Below, in pieces: positions 1-8,464 of a stretch of 18,084 nucleotides of DNA; position 1 is the stretch's first letter, and every line of letters starts with the position of its first letter. The notes beneath the pieces were generated by a model, which saw nothing but the letters and a program-made list of their open reading frames with translations, was not told the DNA's origin and ran no database searches. The stretch is from CAJXJP01 sp964022365 (GTDB taxonomy: Bacteria > Patescibacteriota > Gracilibacteria > BD1-5 > UBA6164). The DNA lies in the NCBI GenBank assembly GCA_964022365.1, contig CAXHZN010000016.1, forward strand, positions 1 to 18,084, read 5' to 3'. Position numbers and translations under genes: made by a program.

Positions 1-191
1 TCATGAAGGATGTCCTCACAATCAATTCACATATTATCACAACATTCTGAAGATGAATTCATATCTTCTTGCTCCATACCCATTTTCATTTCCATATCAT
101 GATTTGACACTGTGAAAAATGCCATAGTTGTAGGTACACAACTTATAGCAAATATTATCATTACAGTCAATACAGAAATTATTTTTTTCAT
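1..191 (-). CDS. Small exported Met/Cys-rich protein, 3' part cut off by the window edge
   Basis: The gene starts at the ATG complementary to 189-191 and runs off the left edge, so 63 codons are visible. The N-terminus MKKIISVLTVMIIFAISC is a short basic head plus a hydrophobic stretch, i.e. a signal peptide. AISC at residues 15-18 could be a lipobox with Cys18 as the lipidated residue, or cleavage could follow Ala24. The mature part is dense in Met, His, acidic residues and Cys (HDMEMKMGM, then ECCDN and IDCED). That suits metal (copper-like) binding, but this is inference from composition. I do not recognise the family. One TGA codon (27-29) is read as Gly. A terminator follows upstream of the gene, so it is its own unit. 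Confidence 0.6.
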
Positions 192-216
192 AAATTTTTA
201 GTAAAATATTTTATAT

Positions 217-244
217 ACAATATTATTTAAACTTTTAAAGTCAA
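217..244 (-). promoter_or_regulatory. Possible promoter of the exported small protein
   Basis: On the minus strand a TTGACT -35 element (239-244) is followed after 16 bp by TATTGT (217-222). The -35 is good and the -10 is mediocre. It lies about 25 bp upstream of the start codon at 191. It is the only sigma70-like pair I see in this spacer. Confidence 0.35.
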
Positions 245-289
245 ATTAATAATTAGATAATATTAAATCAAAGTAAGAAATAAACAAAA

Positions 290-330
290 AAACAAAAAAA
301 AGACTAAAATTAACTAGTCTTTTTTTGTTT
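290..330 (-). terminator. Bidirectional-looking intrinsic terminator after dinD
   Basis: An inverted repeat pairs AAACAAAAAAAAGACTA (290-306) with TAGTCTTTTTTTGTTT (315-330) around an 8-nt loop. Read on the minus strand, the stem is followed by a long U-rich tail, so it would end transcripts arriving from the dinD/hsd operon. The plus-strand tail is also T-rich, but no plus-strand gene lies to its left in the window. Confidence 0.7.
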
Positions 331-452
331 CAATATTTTTATCCTCTCAACAATCAAACGAATCGAGGTGAAACTTTAATTTGTAAACGAATGGTCAACA
401 ACCAATAACCACTGAACAGTTAAAATTGAGATATATAAAAAATTAAATTAAA
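331..452. other. Spacer between terminator and dinD; possible left boundary of the accessory block
   Basis: No ORF of note on either strand. The sequence is less AT-rich than the other spacers here. It contains ACCACTGAACA (408-418), whose reverse complement occurs at 10226-10236 next to the recombinase/tRNA junction, and GAATGGT (389-395), which also occurs at 10237-10243. These may mark the ends of a mobile segment, or be chance matches. Confidence 0.3.
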
Positions 453-1283
453 TTATCTTTTTTTAAGTTTATCCTTTTTATTCATATCTTTATGTCAAAT
501 TTTTAATCATTTTCTAACTTCTGAAAGTTTCTTTTCTTGTTTTAAATGCTCTGGTAATCTTCATGTATTTTCTTTTGTCATTTCTCTAACAGTTTGTCAA
601 ACCTCAAAATGAGCTTCTTCTAAATTTTTTTGTCATGTAATTCATTTATTTTTAATTCTTTCATCAGTTTGGGTAATTCTAAAAAGATTTGCGGCTAATT
701 CAGTTCTTCACATGTAATCAGTCATCGTATCTATACTAACTCATCTTTCTTTAGCTAAGTCTCCAGATTTTCTATTATACATACCTAAGTATCAAGCATT
801 TTGAAATGCTCAATAATCAATAACACCTGCTTTCTTGGCAGTTGCAGATAATGATTTATTTCATTCTTTAATTTCATCTCTAGTAATTATTCTATCAGTA
901 CCATCAAATTTATCATCTGAACTCTTATAGAATTCCTCAAATTTTATAGTTTGTTCAGTGAAATATAATTGACATCTAGCTACTTCTGGTTTTTCTGAAT
1001 CTGAGTTCATAGCTATTAAATAACAAGCAAATCTTGTTAGTTTAAAATCTGTTTGTTTACTTCAAAATAATACTTGAGAAGACATTATTATATTTTCATA
1101 ATGGTTGATACCTAAAGATATAATAACTTTAGTTACCTTATCTAGAACTTTTTGAAATTCCTTCATGTTATCATATCAGAGCATTTTCATTATATCTGTT
1201 GCCCACCAAAATATTATATCTTCCTGATTTTTAAAATCTTCAAAGGTTACTTTATCTGTTTCAAATAAGGTTAATGATTGCAT
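453..1283 (-). CDS. dinD: DinD-family DNA-damage-inducible protein
   Basis: 276 residues, against about 274 in E. coli DinD. The N-terminal half has the BRO-N-like fold signature (IIFWWATDIMKMLGY, then LTRFACYLIAMNSD). The C-terminal half carries the DinD hallmark GRTELAANLFRITQTDERI and HFEVGQTVREM. E. coli DinD is LexA-controlled and acts on RecA filaments in vitro; that is family knowledge, not visible here. It ends in a Lys-rich tail. It is the last gene of the hsdM-S-R-PLD-dinD array, 84 bp after the PLD gene, with its own candidate promoter. DinD/RhuM-type genes are often lodged in type I restriction loci, so it is probably defence-island cargo. Many Gly codons are TGA. The start at 1281-1283 is the only ATG that keeps the full N-terminal domain. 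Confidence 0.85.
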
Positions 1284-1299
1284 TATTATGTTTTTAAAA

Positions 1300-1338
1300 A
1301 TTATATTAAGTGTATTTAAAGTTTTAACTGTTGTTAAA
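1300..1338 (-). promoter_or_regulatory. Candidate dinD promoter with overlapping palindromic operator
   Basis: On the minus strand a perfect TATAAT (1300-1305) lies 17 bp from a weak -35 region at 1323-1328. That -35 sits inside the perfect palindrome TTTAAC-TGTT-GTTAAA (1323-1338). A dyad over the -35 is the usual layout for a repressor site. It resembles neither the E. coli LexA box (CTGT-N8-ACAG) nor the Gram-positive one (GAAC-N4-GTTC). Confidence 0.4.
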
Positions 1339-1367
1339 TATATATACTATTTTCAAAATTTATAATA

Positions 1368-2633
1368 TTATAATATAAATTTAAAAAAATTACATAAATA
1401 TTCCTTTAATTCAATTCTGTTTTTTTCTATATTATCTAAGTTAATTTTACAACAAGCATCAAGTATATTTTTAGTATAGTTTTCGATATCTTCTTCAATA
1501 AAATAATTAGTATAAATATCATTAGCATCTAAATTACCATCTGCATCATAAAATGAGTTAGATAAATCTTGTCATTCCTCAACTGTTAATGATCAATCCT
1601 CTACCTTAGCATTAATTCTATCAATAAAATTTTCATTAAAATCTGCAAATAAATTATTTAAATTAATAGTTTTTAAATCATCTTTAATAATATCGAAAGT
1701 ATTTAATATAATTTCGTAATCACTTGATATGAATTTAAGATATTTAAGTATATTTTTCTTTAACTCAATAAAGTTACTGTTTGATGTATAAGTTTTACTA
1801 TATATTCTTTCAATCGAACTTAATTCTACTTCTAGATTCCTTAGCTCACTTATAGTTAAGTTAAACAAATCAATAGATTTATCTAGCTTATCAAAAAACT
1901 TCTCTATTTCATTTGATAAATTTTTGATTTCATCAAAATCATAAAAAGATCATAGACTAAAAAATACTTCTTTTTCATCTTTATAAAGGAAACTTGAATT
2001 CAGAATACTTTCTTCAAAATATTTAAATGACTCATCTAACTTATCAAGTATATTTTTAGGAAACATTAATGAAATTCATCTAATAGAATTTTCATTTATA
2101 TCCTCAAGTAAAGAATTTATAAATTCTTTATATTCATTATTATTTTCAATAAGAACTCAAACTTCTAAATTTTTTCCCCGTGATAAATTTTGAGATCATA
2201 TATATGCTTTAGAATTTCAATTATCTAACTCATATGAGATCATTTTACTATGATTAATATGACTAAAATATAATGATCCGTTTATATTTTGTAAAATACT
2301 ATTTAATTCAAATATCTGATTTTCTAAATCCTGAATATTATCATATTCATCATTCCTCTTTATTTCATTAAACTTTTCTAATTTTTCAGTCATTGATTTT
2401 ATTTTTATTACATCTTTTAATGAATGAGTAGATAAATAATTGCTTCATAAAAGAACTATAATTTTTCCTTTTTTATAATTAAGTTTTTTTAAAAAATCAA
2501 TTATTACAAATATATTTGAATTGTAAGATGATATAAATAATCTATCAAATCAATCTTCAAGTAAATTGATTTCATTAAATATTTTTTCATAGAGAAATTT
2601 ATCTCAATTAGATCTTAATAATTCAGTTTTCAT
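1368..2633 (-). CDS. PLD-superfamily (HKD-type) nuclease-like protein in the restriction operon
   Basis: 421 residues with all internal TGAs read as Gly. Residues about 118-155 hold a phospholipase D-type half-site: H128-S-K130, then YIGSQNLSRG with GSQN at 146-149, followed by LEVGVLIE. HxK plus a trailing GS-x-N is the core of PLD nucleases such as BfiI and NgoFVII-like restriction enzymes. Only one such motif is evident, so activity would need a dimer, as in BfiI. The remainder (about 180-421) is helical, Glu/Lys/Asn-rich and not recognised. The gene lies 54 bp downstream of hsdR on the same strand and upstream of dinD. It could be a second effector nuclease of the defence locus or an independent restriction enzyme. 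The family call is fairly sure; the role is inference. Confidence 0.65.
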
Positions 2634-2687
2634 AATTTTTTATTTAAGTTTTAAAAATATGTTATTACTATATTCATTTTTTATTCC

Positions 2688-5108
2688 TTAAACAGCATAC
2701 AACTCTTTCTGAAAATCAACAAAAACTGATTTTATTTCCTGTACTTCTCATAAAGTAGAAATTGCATCAGGTAGTGATTTATATCTACTTAATAATAATG
2801 GGGCTAATTTTTCTTCTGATAGTTCAGTAAATCATTGATCAATATACTTATCTAATACAAAATCAATGAACTCTTTATGTTCAGGATTTTCTAATTTTCA
2901 GAAAATATTAGTTTTTGCTATTTGAACTCTTTTTGATCTTGTGATTGGTTTTATATCTGAATTAAATACATATTCTAATACATCAAATATATCACTTTTT
3001 TCAGCTTTTATTAATCTTTGTAGTGTTTCTAATTCTTTTTCTCAGAATCAAACGAGTGCTAATTTTTTTAATAATGAATTTCTTGTTTCTGGATTAGACC
3101 AAATTTGTCTCAACTCATCTTCACTTTTGAAATGATTCGGTAATTCTCAGAATAAATTATTTAAAAATTCTTCTGATGAAATAGGTTTTCAACTTGCATC
3201 CCAAAAAGATGTTGAAACCATATATTGAAGTTCTAGTTCTTTTCAGTTTTTTAATTCTATTCTTACTTTCTTTTTACAAATACAAGGTACTTCTCAACAT
3301 TTTTCACATTCAAAAGGTGTTTTTTCACATACACAAGGTTGCTTATTACAAACTTTGCAAATATTGATTACTTTTTCACAAGTACATATTTTATTTCCAC
3401 ATTTACTACATTCTCAGACATCATCTACATCAGCTGGTTCTCAATCCCATTCAGGGTCAGCAAAATGATGATATGCATCTTCAAAATCATAAATAGTAAA
3501 AAAATCTTTTCATTCAAACATTCTTGTTCATCTTCAGACTATTTGCTTAAATTCAATCATAGAATTTACAGGTCTCATCAAAACTATATTTCTAACGTTT
3601 CTTGCATCAACTCATGTTGATAGTTTTTGTGATGTTGTCAGGATAGTTGGAATCAATTTTTCATTATCTTGAAAGGTATTCAAAAACGTTTCTCATCTTG
3701 CTCAATCATGAGCAGTAACTCTTACACAATAATGAATATCTTTTCCTGGTTTCTTATTTTGATTAATCAAATCTCTTACAAGTGCAGCATGTTCTTGAGT
3801 TGCACAAAATACTATAGTTTTTTCGTCTTCTCAGGCTTGTTCCATAAAAATATGGACCCTATATCTTTCTCTTGCAACTATCTCTATTTTTGTATTAAAA
3901 TCCTTTGATTCATAATTTTTTCATAATTCAATTTCTCATTCTACTACATTGTCATCATCAGTATAAATATAGTCATCAAGAGTTGTTTTGATTCTCTTTA
4001 CTTTAAACGGAGTTAAAAACCCGTCATTTATTCAATCTTTTAAAGAATAAGTATAAACAGGCTTTCCAAAATAATCATATGTATCAACATTATCTTGTCT
4101 TCTCGGAGTAGCTGTTAATCATAGTTGTACAGCTGGAGAAAAATATTCTAAAATTTTTCTCCAATTCCCTTCATCATTCGCACCTCATCTATGACACTCA
4201 TCAATAATGATTAAATCAAAGAAGTCTTCTGGGTATTCTCCAAAATAAGGTGTTTTTTCTCCATTTTCATCTTCTGGTCAACTCATGAATGTTTGGAATA
4301 TCGTGAAAAATATACTTCCATTTGTAGGTACTTTTTTCTTTTTTTTGATTTCATCAGGTGCAATTCTTACAAGAGCATCTTCTTGAAAAGCTGAGAAAGA
4401 ATTAAATGCTTGATTTGCTAATATATTTCTATCAGCTAAAAAAAGTATTCTTGGTCTTCTTTTTCAATCGAGTTGTAGATTCCATCTTGCATGAAACATT
4501 TTCCAAGCAATTTGAAAAGCAATAGCTGTTTTTCAAGTACCAGTAGCAAGTGTTAATAAAATCCTCTTTTCATTATTTGCAACTGCATTGAGCATATTTC
4601 TCACTGCAATTTCTTGATAATATCTTGGACTCCAAGAACCACTTTTATCTTCAAATGGTATTGATCAAAATGCTTTTCTCCATGTTTCTGATTGTTCACT
4701 TACAGTTCATTGAGGAAATACTTTTTCCCACATTTCATCAGGACTCAAAAAGTTATCTACTAACTTTTCTTCTCAAGTTTTTAGATTGATTTCATATATT
4801 TCTTTTCCATTTGCACTATAACTAAAATCAAGAGAAAGTTTTTGTGCATACTCTTTAGCTTGAGCGACTCATTCTCCTACAACTAAATCACTACTTTTAG
4901 CTTCTACAACGGCTAATTTAATTCACTTATATACCAAAATATAGTCAGCAAACAAAGGTTTTTCTCTTTTTCCTCAACCTAAAATACGTCAGTCAGTAAT
5001 CTTACAAACGTTTCTTTCTCTGAGTATTTTAGAATCCTCTACAATTCCCCAACCAGCTCTCGCTAACTGTGGATCTATCAAATCTGACCTTGTTTCTGCT
5101 TCATTCAT
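2688..5108 (-). CDS. hsdR: Type I restriction enzyme R subunit (endonuclease and DNA translocase)
   Basis: 806 residues. The N-terminal PD-(D/E)xK nuclease is visible as Asp55 (ADYILVYKG) and Glu69-Ala-Lys71 (AVVEAK). The SF2 translocase follows: Walker A TGTGKT at 189-194, DECH at 303-306, motif III GLTATPRR, and motif VI QIVGRGTRMF near 520. Residues 567-611 contain three tandem cysteine knuckles of the form CxxC-x4-CxC (CSKCGNKICTC, CKVCNKQPCVC, CEKCGEVPCIC), probably zinc sites. The C-terminal 190 residues should contact the M/S complex. HsdR cuts unmodified DNA at a distance after ATP-driven translocation. The start (5106-5108) gives MNEAETRSDLIDPQL, a normal family N-terminus. It lies 51 bp after hsdS. 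The gene appears intact in code 25. Confidence 0.95.
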
Positions 5109-5159
5109 GATATATAAATTAAATTATTTAAAATCTATTCTACAATAAATTACCCGTTT

Positions 5160-6308
5160 TTACAATTCTCCTACAAAAGATCTCTCTAGTATACTTTTTT
5201 TTAATTCTTCCAATTTTTCACTTTTATTTTTATATAACTCTTCTAATTCATTTATGTGAGTACTTAAATTATCCAAAATTCAAACGATTTCTATTTGTTT
5301 TTTAATATCTTTTGGAAAATTAAGTTTATATTTTTTTATCATTGGAATAGTTAGTTGAGGAATAGATGCTCAACTTTGTAAAATGTCAATTGTTTTCAGT
5401 AGATACTTAAGAAAACTTAAATTTATTTCATTAATTTTAGGTATTAATACTATCAATCTTACAATCGGGAAAAAAGGTTCATTTCTTTCAACTATATATC
5501 AAATTGTTCCTCTTGCTGATATTGTTAAACTTGGATCTATAACTTTAGATATATCTGTATATCAATAAAGTCAGTTGTTTTTTATTCAATTAGCATAGAT
5601 AGGTATTTTATATTTTTCACTAATATGTTTAGTGAAATTATTTTTTGGTACATCTCAACCAGCAAACATTTTTTCACAAACTTCTTCTAGAGTTTTTTGT
5701 TCCCAATCTTCACCTTTCTCATGAAATACTCTTTCTAAATAACTTTCAAACAAATCCTTTGCATTCTTCAAATTTTCCTCGGCTATTTTTTTAGCTTCTT
5801 CTATATTTTCAAAAACATTAGTTATTAATTTTACAATTTTTCTTTGTTCATCTAAACAAACAGGAAATGAAATTTTAATTCTTTTTAGATTTGCATTATA
5901 CAATCTTGAAATAGTTGCTCCTTTTGATGGTTGCCAGTCACAAATACTATAAAAATGATATAAGTAACTATTCAAAATCATTTTTTCATCATTATCAATC
6001 CAAACTATATTTGAATCTTGAAAAAAAGCAGGTTCACCATTATATATTACTCTTTTACCAATAGTACCAGATGCAGACAAAAGTATATCTCCTTGTTTTG
6101 GAAAAGAGTATTTATTCTTATATTCAGTATAAATTTCATTAGAAATAAATGCATTAGGAGTTTTACCAAACGTACCTATTTTATAGAATGGAATATCTCA
6201 AGTTTCGCAAGTTTGTTCTTTAAGAATCCTTTTACACATTGAAGGCTTCCCTATTTCTCAAATAGTTTTCATCTCCCAACCTTCAGGCAATGTATTTTCT
6301 TTCATCAT
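5160..6308 (-). CDS. hsdS: Type I restriction-modification specificity subunit S
   Basis: 382 residues, laid out as target-recognition domain, helical spacer, second recognition domain, helical spacer. Domain 1 begins LPEGWEMKTIGEI and contains LLSASGTIGKRV. Its spacer is LDEQRKIVKLI followed by a Glu/Lys-rich helix. Domain 2 begins WEQKTLEEVCEKMFAGG and contains TISARGTIGY. It ends in a helix finishing LKKSILERSFVGEL. The repeated SARGTIG-type motif is typical of HsdS. The two domains choose the two halves of a split DNA target, which cannot be predicted from sequence. Two adjacent ATGs (6306-6308 and 6303-6305) are possible starts; the first lies 4 bp after the hsdM stop, so the two are translationally close. 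No truncation is seen. Confidence 0.93.
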
Positions 6309-6312
6309 ATTT

Positions 6313-7770
6313 TTATTTTTTAATAATCTTTGAAATATTTTCTAATATATCAGCTGATTTCTTATCTAATTCTCAGATAATTTCTATTAATTCTTCTGGT
6401 GATTTCAATGCTTCTTCTTCAGGTATATTTGGATTTTTTGCTGATAGATCATAGGTTTCAGTATCTATATCTGACATAGAAATATTCCATGAATTTTCAC
6501 TTTCTGCTTTTGTTTTTTGAAGTTCTACAAAATCAGCTAAATCCTTTTCTGAAAGTGGATTAGTTTTTCAAAGGTTTCTATCAAGGTTGAGTTGGTAAAA
6601 CCAAATATCTCTTGTTGGTACTCATTTTTGGAAAAATAGTACAACAGTTTTTACTCATGCTCAAGTGAATGTCCCTGCTGGTAAATCTAGGATTGAATGA
6701 AGATTACAGTTATCTAATAACTCTTTTCTTAAAGCTATTGATGCATTATCTGTATTACTTAAAAAAGTATTTTTAATAACGATTCATGCTTTTCATCCTG
6801 CTTTTAACATCTTAACGAAATGTTGCATAAAAAGACTTGCTGTTTCCCCTGTTTTGATTGGGAAATTTTGTTGAACTTCTGCTCTTTCTTTCCCTCAGAA
6901 TGGTGGATTTGCAAGCACTATATCATATCTGTCTTTTTCTTGAATATCTGATATGTTTTCTGTTAGTGTATTTGTATGAATAATGTTTGGTGCTTCGATT
7001 CCATGAAGAATCATATTCATTATTCAAATGATATACGCAAGTGATTTTTTTTCTTTTCAGTAAAATGTATTTTTTTGAAGAGTTTCAATATCATTAGTCG
7101 AAAGATCTTTTTGATTTCTAAGGTAATCAAATGCTTCTACTAAGAAACCTGCACTTCATACAGCTCAGTCATATACTTTATTTCAGATTTCTGGTCATAC
7201 AACTTTTACAATTGTTTTAATCAGTGGTCTTGGAGTATAATATTCTCCTCAATTACGACCTGCATTTCACATATTTTTGATTTTTCCTTCATACAAATGA
7301 CTCATTTCTAATTGATCTGCATGAGTTCTAAAACGAAGTTCATCAACAAGTGTTATTACTTCTCTGAGATTATATCCACTTTGAACTCTATTTTTTAATT
7401 CTGAAAATATTTCTCCTATTTTATATTCAATAGTATCTGCACTTGATGCGTTTTGTTTAAACTTTTTTAGATATGGAAAAAGTTCATTATTCACAAAATC
7501 TAATAAATCATCTCAAGTCAGTGCATTATGATCGATTTTTCAATCTTCGAGTTTAGGTGCAGCCCACGTTTTCCAACTATACTTTTCTTCTATCAGTCTT
7601 GTATAGCTTGTATTACTAAACTGTGCGGCTAAAACTTTATCTTCTTCTAAGTCATCGAGATATTTCAAGAAGAGTACCCAAGAACTTTGTTCAACGTAAT
7701 CTAATTCACTCCCACAACCGGCATCTTTATGAAGAATATCATCTATATTTTTAAAAGTTTGTTCGAACAT
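6313..7770 (-). CDS. hsdM: Type I restriction-modification DNA adenine methyltransferase subunit M
   Basis: 485 residues. The N-terminal helical HsdM_N domain (MFEQTFKNIDDILHK) leads to GGEYYTPRPLI. SAM motif I, DGAVGSAGF, begins at Asp201. The catalytic motif IV NPPFGG starts at Asn288 and marks an N6-adenine methylase. In motif I two glycines are TGA, and reading them as Trp would destroy the SAM loop. HsdM with HsdS protects host DNA; with HsdR it forms the restriction complex. It is the first gene of the operon and diverges from the serine recombinase across a 694-bp spacer. The ATG at 7768-7770 is preceded by A/T only, with no Shine-Dalgarno. Confidence 0.95.
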
Positions 7771-7808
7771 AATTTATTGTTTATTAATTTTGAATAAATA
7801 TTGAAAAA

Positions 7809-7836
7809 AGTATATTTATTTTTCAAGTGAAGTAAA
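7809..7836 (-). promoter_or_regulatory. Possible hsdM operon promoter
   Basis: On the minus strand TTTACT (7831-7836) and TATACT (7809-7814) are separated by 16 bp, about 40 bp upstream of the hsdM start. The -10 has one mismatch to TATAAT and the -35 is weak. In such AT-rich DNA this is only a candidate. Confidence 0.3.
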
Positions 7837-7894
7837 TTATATATCATTAAAAAAATCAAAAAAAATCATTTAATTATTATAATAATTTTTGTAT

Positions 7895-7970
7895 TTACTA
7901 TTGAAAAAGTGAAATCAGTCTAAATGCAGTGAAATAGCATAGTTTTACTACTGAAAATAGGTGAAATTAG
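7895..7970 (+). repeat. Pair of imperfect direct repeats around GTGAAAT
   Basis: TTTACTATTGAAAA-AGTGAAATCAG (7895-7918) and TTTACTACTGAAAA-TAGGTGAAATTAG (7944-7970) match at most positions, 49 bp apart, allowing a small insertion. A further GTGAAAT lies between them at 7929-7935. They could be protein-binding sites for the hsd or recombinase promoter. Confidence 0.5.
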
Positions 7971-8012
7971 ATTTTTAGTAGTTATTATTTTATATTTTAA
8001 GAGTAAATCCTA

Positions 8013-8103
8013 TAAAATACATCTCAAAAATCTTAAAATACAAGAAAAAAAACATAAAATAACAATAAAAAACCGTAAAATAAAGATTTTTTTCCTTAAA
8101 ATA
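8013..8103 (+). repeat. Five TAAAATA heptamers at an exact 21-bp period
   Basis: TAAAATA occurs at 8013, 8034, 8055, 8076 and 8097, each followed by exactly 14 bp of non-identical, mostly A-rich sequence. Twenty-one bp is two helical turns, so the heptamers lie on one face of the DNA. Additional A-tracts fall roughly half-way between several of them, which would make the region curved. This resembles an iteron or operator array; it is not a CRISPR, since only 7 bp are conserved. It sits between the divergent hsdM and recombinase genes. Confidence 0.8.
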
Positions 8104-8377
8104 AAAATTATTTTCAATCAAAATTATTGAATGTATTTATAAAAAGTTCTATAAATAAGGGAAAATATTATCATATGAATTTACAAATTCGTTTGAAAAT
8201 AATTTTTAACATAGTAATTTTAGAACTATTAGGTAGAAATTGGTCTATTTTACGTTTTAATATTTTGGGTTTTTCATGAATTTTTATTAAAAATCATGAA
8301 ATTCAATTCTGTTATATGAACAATATTTCTACAAATAATCAATATTTTAAATTTTAGATATTTTAATTTTATTTACG

Positions 8378-8411
8378 AAAAATACTGAAAATGAATTTTC
8401 AGTATTTTTTT
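8378..8411 (+). terminator. Intrinsic terminator upstream of the recombinase gene
   Basis: AAAAATACTGAAAAT (8378-8392) pairs with ATTTTCAGTATTTTT (8395-8409), followed by T residues to 8411. It points with the plus strand, 54 bp before the recombinase ATG. It could insulate the gene from upstream transcription or act as an attenuator. A second perfect 10-bp hairpin, TTTTACTTTT/AAAAGTAAAA (8408-8417 with 8426-8435), shares its T-run. Confidence 0.65.
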
Positions 8412-8464
8412 ACTTTTATCGAAAAAAAAGTAAAATTTATTTCAATAAAAATTAATATTTATCT

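Larger units (their letters stand above)
7771..8464. other. Divergent control region between hsdM and the recombinase
   Basis: A 694-bp gene-free spacer. From left to right it holds a possible hsdM promoter, a pair of imperfect direct repeats (7895-7970), a five-unit 21-bp periodic array (8013-8103), a hairpin with arms TTTCATGA/TCATGAAA (about 8273-8302), an intrinsic terminator (8378-8411), and a second hairpin overlapping its T-run (8408-8435). One plus-strand ATG-to-TAG frame (8175-8357, 60 codons) crosses it but has no protein-like signature. The concentration of repeats suggests a control or recombination region. Confidence 0.5.

Noticed and set aside
331..452. Direct-repeat copy of the tRNA-Lys 3' end as the left attachment site
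   Set aside because: No stretch here or elsewhere in the left part matches the tRNA 3' segment; the far attachment site, if any, may be outside the window.
2941..3908. Plus-strand frames of 64, 93 and 79 codons
   Set aside because: All are antisense shadows of hsdR.
8013..8103. CRISPR array
   Set aside because: Only 7 bp are shared per 21-bp unit and there are no cas genes; repeats and spacers are far too short.
8175..8357. 60-codon ATG-to-TAG frame in the hsdM/recombinase spacer
   Set aside because: With only two stop codons such frames are frequent by chance. It has no Shine-Dalgarno, no recognisable motif and contains a long inverted repeat.
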